From contig JAJOKL010000091.1 in NCBI GenBank assembly GCA_021129895.1, positions 1-25,632 on the forward strand: DNA of 25,632 bases. The letters are read 5' to 3'. The notes beneath the pieces are model-generated. The model was not told the origin of the DNA and searched no databases. It worked only from the letters and a program-made list of their open reading frames with translations. The DNA comes from Candidatus Bipolaricaulota bacterium (lineage in GTDB: Bacteria > Bipolaricaulota > Bipolaricaulia > Bipolaricaulales > Bipolaricaulaceae). The translations under genes were made by a program, and so were the position numbers. This document shows, piece after piece, positions 7,678 through 15,550 of the stretch (the stretch's first letter is position 1; each line of letters begins with the position of its first letter).

Positions 7678-8555
7678 GCCCCCTTCGCCTCCCGGCGCGC
7701 CAAATACATGTGGACCCCCCGCACCGACATCAGCAGATCCTCCCGCACCCGCTCGCCCTCCACCGGCCACCCCTGGCGGGCCAGCTCCGCCAGGACTGCC
7801 CCCTCCTCCCGCTCCCCCTCCACCAGCTCCACCCACCACCGGAGCAGCTCCCCGTACTTCTCCAGCCCCTCGGCCCCGGGCCGGAGGCCGAAGTGCGTGT
7901 AAAGAAGTGCTTTCGGGTTAAGCCCCTGGAGCCGAGCCAGAGTGTCCAAGGAGGCGGCGAGGTCGAAGCTGGGGGGTGGGGTGGCCGGGTAAAGCCTCCC
8001 CTCCAGATACAGCCCGGCGGCATCGCCGGTGAACAGCAGCCCCTTCACCTCCTCGAGGAAACACAGGTGGTGGGGGGCATGGCCGGGGGAGAACACCGCC
8101 CGGAGGGTATGCGCCCCCACGGTGAACCGCTCCCCGTCCTGGGCCGGGAAAAGCCGTTCCTCCGGGATGGGGATCGCCTCTCCGTAAAGGGGGAACCTGT
8201 CCCCCACCGCCTCCCGCACCGAGGCCACCAATTTGCTGGGATCGGACAGGTGCTTGGCCCCGCGGGGATGGACCACCACCTGGGCCCGGGGAAGTTCCCG
8301 TACCAAGGCCCCCGCCCCGCCAGCGTGGTCCAGGTGCACATGGGTCACAAAGATCCAGCGTACCGCCTCCCGAGGGATCCCCACCCCCTCCAGCCCGGCC
8401 AGGATCCGGGGGACGGCAAGCGAGGTGCCCGCCTCCACCAGCGCCGCCTCGGCCCCGGAGAGCAGGTACACCCCGCCGGTCCCCGGCTGGCCGAACTGCC
8501 AAACGTCCAACAAGTACACCCCTTCCGCCACTTGCCGTACCTCACAGCCAGCCAA
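7674..8555 (-). CDS. MBL-fold metallo-hydrolase
   Basis: A metallo-beta-lactamase-fold hydrolase of 293 residues. The metal-site motifs are all present: THVHLDHAGG near residue 71, a histidine in VVVHPRGAKHL, FSPGHAPHHL near 164, FTGDAAGLY near 180 and LLYTHFGL near 225. The fold is certain; the substrate is not. The C-terminal region is helical, as in stand-alone MBL hydrolases of the glyoxalase II-like type. The longest start is TTG 8555, overlapping the antiporter remnant by 14 bp; GTG 8531, preceded by GAGG, is a good alternative. It ends as GTGA with priA. Confidence 0.88.
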   Translation of the reverse strand: MAGCEVRQVAEGVYLLDVWQFGQPGTGGVYLLSGAEAALVEAGTSLAVPRILAGLEGVGIPREAVRWIFVTHVHLDHAGGAGALVRELPRAQVVVHPRGAKHLSDPSKLVASVREAVGDRFPLYGEAIPIPEERLFPAQDGERFTVGAHTLRAVFSPGHAPHHLCFLEEVKGLLFTGDAAGLYLEGRLYPATPPPSFDLAASLDTLARLQGLNPKALLYTHFGLRPGAEGLEKYGELLRWWVELVEGEREEGAVLAELARQGWPVEGERVREDLLMSVRGVHMYLARREAKGA

Positions 8556-9498
8556 AGTTCACCCCCACTGCCAATGCCAAACTGGCCACCACGTTGGCCG
8601 TGGCCCCGATGGGGGTGGCATTGCCCCCGAAGCCAACCCCCAACGCCCACCACAAGGGGCTGGTCACCACGCCTTGAGCGCTCAGCCCCTTGATCACTGG
8701 GAGCATAGCGATGGTGAACGGGATGTTGTCCACCACCGCCGACATCAGGGCACTTACCCACAGGATCACCAGCGTGGCCAAGATGATCCCCGTTTTGGCA
8801 AAAAATCCCAAGTGGGTGGACACCCAACCCAGGACCCCGGCCGCCTCCAGCCCTCCCACCACGATGAAAGGCCCATGAAAAACAGCAGCACGTCCCAGTG
8901 GATGTCGGCGAGCACCTCCTCCACCTTGGGCCGCACCCACAGCAGCCCCACGGAAGCCCCGATGAGCGCCACCAGCCCCGGGGGCAAATGCAGCATGTCG
9001 TGCACCAGGTACAGGACCACGGTGAAGCCGATGACCGCCAGCATGCGCTGCATGGTGCCGGAGTCGACCAAGGCCCGGCGGGCCTCCATGGCCATCAGGG
9101 CGTCCACGTGCTTGGGGGGAACAGCCAGCTCTCGGCGGGATGGTGGTCACGTTGTCCAAGATGGTGGACACGACGGCGGTGAACCCGGCCAGGGAGAGGA
9201 GCAGCCACCAGGGATTGCCCCTTGTCCACTGGGCGACCACGATGGCGGCGTATTGAAAAAAGCCGGTCTTCTGGAGGATGCCCACGATGATCATCATCCC
9301 CAAGAGCAACCCGATGGTGTTGAAGTCGATGGCGGAGACGGCTGTCTCCCAGTCATAAAACCCCAGGCCGATCCCGGCCGAGATCATGGCCACTGCCCCG
9401 GCCATGGCGGCGATGGTGCGGTGCACCCGCTCCGAGAAGATCAAGCCATAGGTAAGGAGGAAGATCGCACAGGAGGCTATCACTGGGCCCGCGTCCAT
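8542..9498 (-). pseudogene. Decayed ArsB/NhaD-type anion permease or Na+/H+ antiporter
   Basis: The N-terminal part (9498-9139) reads as an ArsB/NhaD ion transporter ending in STILDNVTTI. The match then jumps to another frame at about 9138, giving RRELAVPPKHVDALMAME and onward to HWDVLLFFMGL. It returns to the first frame near 8868 (IVVGGLEAAGV, then VDNIPFTIAMLPVIKG and GGNATPIGATANVVASL to the stop). The roughly 100 residues expected between VTTI and YRRE, including the NIGGTATLIGDPPN segment, are missing. The second shift is one missing T in a short T run (8867-8869). A stop-free frame 9537-8542 exists, but its middle is not native sequence. A TATACT element (9510-9505, minus strand) sits only six bases before ATG 9498. 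Confidence 0.8.
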
Positions 9499-9504
9499 GT
9501 GCCA

Positions 9505-9532
9505 AGTATACGCCCCTTGGAGGTGGCCCCAA
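9505..9532 (-). promoter_or_regulatory. Possible promoter of the antiporter remnant (leaderless-type spacing)
   Basis: On the minus strand TTGGGG (9532-9527), a 16-bp spacer and TATACT (9510-9505) resemble a sigma-70 promoter. The -10 box lies six bases before ATG 9498, so transcription would begin at or next to the start codon. No Shine-Dalgarno precedes this ATG, which fits a leaderless transcript. The -35 match is weak. Confidence 0.3.
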
Positions 9533-9545
9533 AGCACGGCATGGC

Positions 9546-9574
9546 TTGCCCCCTGCCGGCTGCGGTCGTAAACT
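9546..9574 (+). promoter_or_regulatory. Putative promoter of the cation/proton antiporter
   Basis: TTGCCC (9546-9551), a 17-bp spacer and TAAACT (9569-9574) lie 38 bp upstream of the antiporter ATG in the 114-bp divergent gap. Both boxes match the consensus at four of six positions. Confidence 0.38.
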
Positions 9575-9612
9575 AGCGCGTCCTCGTCGCACGTTTATGC
9601 AGGACACTCGCC

Positions 9613-10845
9613 ATGGACCCGTTACTCATCGTGGGCTTGGTGTTGGCCTTGGGCCTGGCGCTCGGGGAGGTGGCCCAACGCTTGGGGTTCCCCCGGGTGG
9701 CCGGCTATATCATCGCCGGCATCATCCTCAACCCCCGCATCTCCGGGTTCGTGTCCCCGGAGTTCCTGGCGGGCACCGATCCGCTTATCAACGCTGCCCT
9801 GGCCATCATCACCTTCGAGGTGGGGGGGACGCTCGCCATCGGGCCATTGAAGGAACTGGGCCGCAGCATCGTGTTCCTGGCCCTGGGGGGAGCGGAGCTG
9901 GCCGCCCTGGCCATCCTGGCCGGGTCGATCATCGTGCTCCCGTTCCTGATAACCCTTCCCATCGGAGCGGGCTTCGCCGCGGCCATCCCGCTGGCCCTGC
10001 TGCTGGGGGCATTGGGCTCCCCCACCGACCCCTCCGCCACCCTGGCCGTCATCCATCAGTACCGGGCCAAGGGGATGGTGTCCTTCAGCATCATGGGGGC
10101 GGCCGCCTTTAGCGATGCCCTGGGGATCATCAACTTCAGCCTGGCCACTGCGCTGGCCTCCATCCTGGTGACCCATTCCCACGCCACCCCCCTCGCCTTC
10201 CTGGAGCCGTTCCTCATCATCCTGGCCTCCCTGGCCCTGGGCATCGCCGTGGGACTGGCTTATCACTGGGTGATCCGGCTCCTCAAGGGCTCCCAGGACG
10301 GGATCATCATCGCCTTGATGGTGACTGCTCTTATCCTCAGTTACGGGCTCGCCACGGCCTGGGCCCTGGATGCGCTGTTGGTGACCATGGCGGTGGGGAT
10401 CACGGTGGTGAACCTACGCCGTACCAGGCCGCGGGTGTTTAAACTCATCGAACGGCATGTGGAACCGCTCGTGTTCCTGCTCTTTTTCACCCTGAGCGGC
10501 ATGTACCTGAATTTTTCGGTACTGCTCAAGTACCTGCCGCTGGTGCTCCTGTTCGTGGCCTTCCGCACCATGGGGAAGCTGAGCGGGGCATACCTGGGGG
10601 CGACCCTGGGCCGGGCCCCCCATGCGGTCCGCCGCTACACGGGCTGGGGGCTCATCCCCCAAGGGGGGATCGTTATCGGGCTTGCCCTCACGGTGAAGGG
10701 GATCCCGGAGCTGGCGCCTTACTCCGACATCCTGGTGAACGTGGTCATCGGGGCCACGGTCATCCACGAACTGGTCGGCTCGTTCACCTCCAAGTTCGCC
10801 CTCCAGCGGGCCGGGGAGATCCCCGCCGGAAGGCCCACCGGCTAG
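9613..10845 (+). CDS. CPA-family cation/proton antiporter (Kef/NhaP-type)
   Basis: A 410-residue polytopic membrane protein with about twelve hydrophobic segments covering nearly its whole length. The N-terminal LGEVAQRLGFPRVAGYIIAG and the core GSPTDPSATLAVI, plus GLIPQGGIVIGLAL near the C-terminus, are marks of the Na+/H+ exchanger domain (CPA1/CPA2). It should exchange Na+ or K+ for protons. No C-terminal TrkA-N or other regulatory domain is present. AGGA (9601-9604) precedes ATG 9613. It stands alone on the + strand, divergent from a broken antiporter of another family and convergent with the NUDIX gene, the two stop codons interlocking in one CTAG. Confidence 0.9.
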   Translation: MDPLLIVGLVLALGLALGEVAQRLGFPRVAGYIIAGIILNPRISGFVSPEFLAGTDPLINAALAIITFEVGGTLAIGPLKELGRSIVFLALGGAELAALAILAGSIIVLPFLITLPIGAGFAAAIPLALLLGALGSPTDPSATLAVIHQYRAKGMVSFSIMGAAAFSDALGIINFSLATALASILVTHSHATPLAFLEPFLIILASLALGIAVGLAYHWVIRLLKGSQDGIIIALMVTALILSYGLATAWALDALLVTMAVGITVVNLRRTRPRVFKLIERHVEPLVFLLFFTLSGMYLNFSVLLKYLPLVLLFVAFRTMGKLSGAYLGATLGRAPHAVRRYTGWGLIPQGGIVIGLALTVKGIPELAPYSDILVNVVIGATVIHELVGSFTSKFALQRAGEIPAGRPTG

Positions 10846-11264
10846 CCGGCCCGGGCCAAGAGCTGTTCCGCCTGGCGCAGGAGCTCCCGCTGCTCTTCGT
10901 GGGTGATCCGCGCAAGAGCCGCCGAGAAAGGGAGCCAGCACATCTCCCCCACCTCCCCCGGGGCGGACCGCCCCTCCTCCTCCGCCCGACCTAGGAAAAA
11001 GGTGGCCTCCTTGTCCACCAGATCACCCTTGCGGAAGAACCGGTAAGAGATCGCGCGGCGGAAACCGGGCACCGGCACCAGGCGGCGGATCCCCACCTCC
11101 TCTGCCACCTCCCGCCGGGCAGCCGCCAGCTCGTCCTCGCCCGGCTCGAGGTGCCCTTTGGGGAACCCCCAGTGTCCACCTTGGCGGTTGCGGATGATCA
11201 GATATTCACGGCGGCCGGAACGCTCACGGAACAGGATGTATCCCGCTGCGCGTTCCCGGGCCAT
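10842..11264 (-). CDS. NUDIX hydrolase, diadenosine tetraphosphatase-like
   Basis: A 140-residue NUDIX protein. The Nudix box runs GHLEPGEDELAAARREVAEE then VGI at about residues 37-59 and keeps the G-x5-E-x7-R-E-x2-E-E-x-G spacing. The preceding GGHWGFPKGHLEPGE resembles bacterial and archaeal Ap4A hydrolases, which split dinucleoside polyphosphates. It begins four bases after the rpoB stop, in the place where rpoC would be expected, so it is probably cotranscribed with the rpl-rpoB operon. No good Shine-Dalgarno is visible, pointing to translational coupling with rpoB. Confidence 0.9.
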   Translation of the reverse strand: MARERAAGYILFRERSGRREYLIIRNRQGGHWGFPKGHLEPGEDELAAARREVAEEVGIRRLVPVPGFRRAISYRFFRKGDLVDKEATFFLGRAEEEGRSAPGEVGEMCWLPFSAALARITHEEQRELLRQAEQLLARAG

Positions 11265-11268
11265 GAGG

Positions 11269-14200
11269 TCATATTACATCCAACTCGCGGCCGCTGGCAT
11301 CGTAGGCCTTGGGTGCCAGTGCCAGACATTGAAGCTCCCGCCACAGCACCCGGAACGACTCGGGGATCCCCGGCTTGGGGAGGTCCTCCCCCCGCAGGAT
11401 AGCCTTATAAAGCTGCACCCTCCCCTTGGCGTCGTCGGACTTCACCGTGAGCATCTCCTGCAGCAAGCTCGCCGCCCCGTAGGCCTCCAAAGCCCATACC
11501 TCCATCTCCCCCAGCCGCTGGCCGCCGAACTGGGCCTTGCCCCCCAGGGGCTGCTGGGTGATCAGGGCATAGGGCCCGGTGGAGCGGGCGTGGACCTTGT
11601 CCGCCGCGATGTGCTCCAGCTTGAGGAGGTACATCACCCCCACCATGACCGGGGCTTTGAACGGCTCGCCGGTGCGGCCATCCCGCAGCCACACCTTGCC
11701 GTCCTGGCGGGTTCCGTCCGCCAGGCCGTGCTTCACCAGCTCCTCGGTGAGCTCGGTGAGGATCTCCTCCTCCTTGGCCCCATCGAACACCGGGGTCTCC
11801 ACCTTCTCCCCCCGCAGAGCGGCCAGCCACCCCAGGTTGGTCTCGAAGATCTGGCCCAGGTTCATGCGGGAGGGCACCCCCAAGGGATTCAGCACCACGT
11901 CAAGCGGGGTGCCGTCCGGCAAAAACGGCATGTCCTCCACCGGAAGGATGGTGGCGATGACCCCTTTATTGCCGTGTCGGCCGGCGAGCTTGTCGCCCAC
12001 CGCGATGCGTCGCCGTTGGGCCACGTACACCTTCACCAGCTCGTTTACCCCTGCTTCCAGATCGTCCCCTTGGGCCCGCGACAGGCGCTTCACCCGGATC
12101 ACCGTGGCCGTGCCGGTGATGGGGGGCATCTTGAGGGAGGTGTTTCGGAAGTTCCGCATCTTCTCCCCGAAGATGGACCGGAAGATGCGCTCCTCCGGGG
12201 TGGGCTCCGCCTCGCCCTTGGGGGTGATCTTCCCCACCAGCACGTCCCCAGTCCTCACCTCGGTGCCCACCCGCACGATCCCGTGCTCGTCCAGATTCCG
12301 CAGGTCCTCCATGGACAGGTTGGGGATGTCAGCGGTGATCTCCTCCGGGCCCAACTTCGTCTCCTCCGCCCGCACCTCGAACTCTTGGATGTGGATGGAG
12401 TCCAGGACGTTTTCCCGCACCAGCCGTTCGGAGATGACGATGGCGTCCTCGTAGTTGTAGCCCTCGAACGGGAGGAACCCCACAAGCAGGTTGGTGCCCA
12501 ACGCCAGCTCCCCCCCGTCGGTGGACTGGGAGTCGGCCAGCACGTCCCCTCGCCGCACCTTGTCCCCGGGTCGCACCAACGGGCGTTGGTGGAGGATGGT
12601 GTCCTGGTTGGATCGCTCAAAGGTGAGCAGGCGGTAGGTCTTCCTCACCGCTCCCGACTTGACCACGATCTTCTGGGCGTCCACCTTCTCCACCACGCCA
12701 TCCTGCTCGCAGATCACCACCGCCCCGGAGTCCCGGGCGGCTTTCCCCTCCATGCCGGTGCCCACGATGGGGGCTTGCGGCCGCAGGAGCGGCACCGCTT
12801 GCCGTTGCATGTTGGCTCCCATCAGGGCCCGGTTGGCGTCGTCGTGCTCCAGGAACGGGATCAGCGAGGCGGAGACCCCCACGATGGTGCGGGGGGAGAC
12901 CTCGATGAAGTCCACCTGGGTGGGGGGGACGAACTTGATCTCCCCCCTCCCGGTGCGGATGGGCACCCTGTCCCCCAGGATGTGCCCCTCCTCGTCCACC
13001 TCCACCGTGGCCGGGGCGATGCGGTAGTTCTCCTCCTCGTCCGCCATCAGGTACTCGATCTTCCCGGTCACGCGGCCGTTGTTGACCCGTACGTAGGGGG
13101 CTTCCAGGAACCCGAACTCGTTCACCCGGGCGTACACGGCCATGGAGGTGATGAGCCCAATGTTCTGGCCCTCCGGGGTCTCGATGGGGCAGATGCGGGC
13201 GTAATGGGATGGGTGGACGTCCCGTACCTCGATCTTGGCCCGGCGGGCCGACACCCCACCCAGGGCCGACAACCGCCGCTTGTGGGTGAGCTCGGACAGG
13301 GGATTGGTCTGTTCCAGGAACTGGGATAGCCTCCCCGTGTAAAACAGCATGTTCACCGCCGCCTGCACGGTGCGGGCGGACACGATCTTGCGGATCGCAT
13401 CCCGATCCTCCAGGTCCACCCGCGATAGCTTGTCCTGGGCGATCCTGGCCATGCGCACCAGCCCCGCCCTGAGGGCGGCCTGGGCCTGCTCCCCGGGGAG
13501 CCGCACCCGCTTGTTGCCCAAGTGGTCCTTCTCATCGAGAAGCCGTGGCTCCTCCGGGGCCCGCAGCAGCAGGTCCAGCGCCCGGTAGATGTCCTCGGGG
13601 GTGAGGCAGGTTTCCTCCCTTTCGATCCCGAGCTTCCGATTGAGTTTGAACCGACCGATGGGGGTGAGGCGATAGCTTTCCGGCTGGAAGTAAAGTCCCT
13701 TGAGGTACTCCAGCATCTGAGAGAAAGCGGGCCGGTCCGAGGACCGGAACCGGTGGTAGATGTAGCGCACCGCCTCCTCTTGTGTTGCGGTCTTGTCCTC
13801 CTGCAGGGCCTTGGCCAGGGCGGGATGTACCAGCCGCACCGTGCCCCGCCCTTGGGCGATCAGCCGCTTCACCCGGGACGAGGTCAGCTCCTCGCCGGCC
13901 TCCCAGCGCTCGCCGTCGATCTCCACAGACTCGGCCAGGAAAGCCGTCTTCCAGGCCTGCAGCCGCTCGGGGAGCTCGGCCACCGGCACCTCCAGGGAGT
14001 AGCGGGACAGCATCTCCCCGGTCTCCATGCCCAGGGCCCGGAGGAAACAGGACACCGGCACCTTGCCCCGGCGGTCCAGGTTGGCCCTCAGGGTCCAGCG
14101 GCGGATATCCAGGTCGATCTCCAGCCACGCCCCCTGCTCAGGGAGGAAGTGCGCGCGATAGAGGTGCGGCTCCTCCCCGGTGATGTACAGTCCCGGGGAG

Positions 14201-14586
14201 CGAGTAAGCTCGTTGACCAGGGCGTTCTCCGCGCCGTTGATGATGAACGTGGCCCACGAGGTCATAAGGGGGATGTCCGCCAAATAGAGCTCCGCCTCCT
14301 TGATCAGCCTGTCCCCCACCTTGAGGCGGCCGGTGACCCGGAGGGGGGCGGCATAGGTGAGGCCCTTGAGCCGGCACTCCCACTCGTCGTTGCGGGGCTT
14401 GACCAGGCGGGGGTCGACCAGCTCCAGCACCAGGTCCTCCCGCCCCGGGGCTACGATGGGGGAGACCTCGGCGAACACCTCCGCGATCCCCTGGTTGAGG
14501 AAACGCTCGTAGGCCCGCCGCTGATCAGCGGTCAGGTCCGGGGGCTCCATCCACTCGCGCGCACGTCCGTACTGACGCCTGCCCAT
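11269..14586 (-). CDS. rpoB: DNA-directed RNA polymerase subunit beta
   Basis: A full-length bacterial beta subunit of 1105 residues, close to Thermus and Firmicutes lengths, with no large insertion. The rifampicin region LSQFLEQTNPLSELTHKRRL is at about residues 420-440; the usual Asp at E. coli 516 is Glu, while His526 and Ser531 equivalents remain. EVRDVHPSHYARICPIETPEG follows, and the C-terminal GGKAQFGGQRLGEMEVWALE is intact. Two normally strict stretches differ: INGTERVIVSQ reads INGAENALVNE (near 117-127), and the segment after SALG is two residues shorter than in E. coli. I chose ATG 14586 over TTG 14592. It follows rplL by 49 bp, but rpoC does not follow. Confidence 0.97.
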   Translation of the reverse strand: MGRRQYGRAREWMEPPDLTADQRRAYERFLNQGIAEVFAEVSPIVAPGREDLVLELVDPRLVKPRNDEWECRLKGLTYAAPLRVTGRLKVGDRLIKEAELYLADIPLMTSWATFIINGAENALVNELTRSPGLYITGEEPHLYRAHFLPEQGAWLEIDLDIRRWTLRANLDRRGKVPVSCFLRALGMETGEMLSRYSLEVPVAELPERLQAWKTAFLAESVEIDGERWEAGEELTSSRVKRLIAQGRGTVRLVHPALAKALQEDKTATQEEAVRYIYHRFRSSDRPAFSQMLEYLKGLYFQPESYRLTPIGRFKLNRKLGIEREETCLTPEDIYRALDLLLRAPEEPRLLDEKDHLGNKRVRLPGEQAQAALRAGLVRMARIAQDKLSRVDLEDRDAIRKIVSARTVQAAVNMLFYTGRLSQFLEQTNPLSELTHKRRLSALGGVSARRAKIEVRDVHPSHYARICPIETPEGQNIGLITSMAVYARVNEFGFLEAPYVRVNNGRVTGKIEYLMADEEENYRIAPATVEVDEEGHILGDRVPIRTGRGEIKFVPPTQVDFIEVSPRTIVGVSASLIPFLEHDDANRALMGANMQRQAVPLLRPQAPIVGTGMEGKAARDSGAVVICEQDGVVEKVDAQKIVVKSGAVRKTYRLLTFERSNQDTILHQRPLVRPGDKVRRGDVLADSQSTDGGELALGTNLLVGFLPFEGYNYEDAIVISERLVRENVLDSIHIQEFEVRAEETKLGPEEITADIPNLSMEDLRNLDEHGIVRVGTEVRTGDVLVGKITPKGEAEPTPEERIFRSIFGEKMRNFRNTSLKMPPITGTATVIRVKRLSRAQGDDLEAGVNELVKVYVAQRRRIAVGDKLAGRHGNKGVIATILPVEDMPFLPDGTPLDVVLNPLGVPSRMNLGQIFETNLGWLAALRGEKVETPVFDGAKEEEILTELTEELVKHGLADGTRQDGKVWLRDGRTGEPFKAPVMVGVMYLLKLEHIAADKVHARSTGPYALITQQPLGGKAQFGGQRLGEMEVWALEAYGAASLLQEMLTVKSDDAKGRVQLYKAILRGEDLPKPGIPESFRVLWRELQCLALAPKAYDASGRELDVI

Positions 14587-14635
14587 GGGCAATAAGGGCC
14601 ACCTTGGGGGTGCCCCCTCACCTCCTCTGTCTGGC

Positions 14636-15013
14636 CTACCTGAGCTCGACTTCCGCGCCGGCGGCCTCGAGCTTCTTCTTCAGTTCCTCCGCCTCGTCCG
14701 GGCTCACGCCCTCCTCGACCGCGGCGGGGAGCTTGTCCACCAGCTCCTTGCACTCCTTGAGGCCTTTTCCGGTGATCTCCTTGACCACCTTGATGAGCTG
14801 GATCTTCTGCTGGCCGGCGCTGGTGATGACCACGTCCACGGTGGACTTCTCCTCGGCCCCGGCTTCGGCCCCGGCCTGGGGGGCGGCCGCCACCGCCACC
14901 GGCACCGCCGCCTGGGCGGAGACCCCGAACCGCTCCTCGATGGCCGACACCAGCTCAGCCAGCTCCTTGACCGACATCTCCTCGATGGCCTGTAGGATTT
15001 CCTCTTTCGTCAT
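14636..15013 (-). CDS. rplL: Ribosomal protein bL12 (L7/L12)
   Basis: A 125-residue L7/L12: N-terminal dimerisation domain (EEILQAIEEMSVKELAELVS), an Ala-rich hinge of about residues 35-58, and a C-terminal factor-binding domain (KIQLIKVVKEITGKGLKECK, VDKLPAAVEEGVS). It forms the multi-copy stalk that recruits translation factors. It begins three bases after rplJ, allowing coupled translation, although several copies per ribosome are needed. Confidence 0.97.
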   Translation of the reverse strand: MTKEEILQAIEEMSVKELAELVSAIEERFGVSAQAAVPVAVAAAPQAGAEAGAEEKSTVDVVITSAGQQKIQLIKVVKEITGKGLKECKELVDKLPAAVEEGVSPDEAEELKKKLEAAGAEVELR

Positions 15014-15016
15014 GGC

Positions 15017-15541
15017 TCACCCCTTCTGTTCTTTTTGCTTCTTCACTTCCGCCAGGGCCACCGCCAGGCCCCGGATGATTCCGGACAGGGCCACCGCCAG
15101 GCCCCGGATCGGGCCCGCCAGCCCCCCGGCCAGCCGCGCCAACAGCTCCTCCCGCGAGGGGAGAGTAGCGTACCACTCCACCTGCTCCGGGGGAACCGGT
15201 TCCCCCTCGAATAGCCCCACCTTGACCCGGAAATGGGGGTGCTTCTTTGCGCACTCCCAGGCCACCTTATAGAGCACGGTGGGATCGTCCCGCCCCACCA
15301 CGATGGCGTTGGGCCCCGTGAGGTAGTCCACCAAGAACTCCGCCCCCGCTTCCCGGGCGGCGATCCGGGCCAGGGTGTTCTTCACCACCCGGAATTCCAC
15401 GCCCCGGGCCCGCATCAGGCGCCGGAGCTCCACGCACTCGGAGGCGGTAAGCCCCAGATAGTCCACCAGGACCACTGACCGCGCCTGGGAAAGCTTCTCC
15501 TTAAGCCCCTCTACTTGTGCTACCTTCTCCGGCCTCGGCAT
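15017..15541 (-). CDS. rplJ: Ribosomal protein uL10 with lengthened L12-binding helix
   Basis: A 174-residue L10, about nine longer than E. coli. The globular part has VVLVDYLGLTASECVELRRL, VVKNTLARIAA and LTGPNAIVV. The C-terminal helix that binds L12 dimers contains a tandem repeat, IRGLAVALSGI then IRGLAVALAEV (residues about 145-166). At DNA level 24 bases are identical at a 33-bp period. It lies 9 bp after rplA, so there is no long rplJ leader of the E. coli autoregulatory kind. Confidence 0.96.
   Translation of the reverse strand: MPRPEKVAQVEGLKEKLSQARSVVLVDYLGLTASECVELRRLMRARGVEFRVVKNTLARIAAREAGAEFLVDYLTGPNAIVVGRDDPTVLYKVAWECAKKHPHFRVKVGLFEGEPVPPEQVEWYATLPSREELLARLAGGLAGPIRGLAVALSGIIRGLAVALAEVKKQKEQKG
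15053..15109. repeat. Exact 24-bp direct repeat, 33-bp period, inside rplJ
   Basis: Bases 15053-15076 and 15086-15109 are identical, and both flanks differ at the next base. The period is 11 codons, so the reading frame is kept. Identity at third positions suggests a recent slippage or tandem duplication. Confidence 0.85.
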
Positions 15542-15550
15542 GGCCCCCCC

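Noticed and set aside
7678..7839. Gly-rich N-terminal extension of PriA
   Set aside because: It lies antisense-like in another frame of the MBL gene; GTG 7677 with a ribosome site and GTGA overlap gives the normal PriA N-terminus.
8766..9107. Independent small gene inside the antiporter region
   Set aside because: Its sequence is the missing middle of the ArsB/NhaD protein in a shifted frame, so it is part of the pseudogene.
11158..13329. 723-codon open frame on the + strand opposite rpoB
   Set aside because: It is the antisense of a clear rpoB; long antisense frames are expected at this GC content, and its composition (His/Pro/Gly/Gln-rich) has no family pattern.
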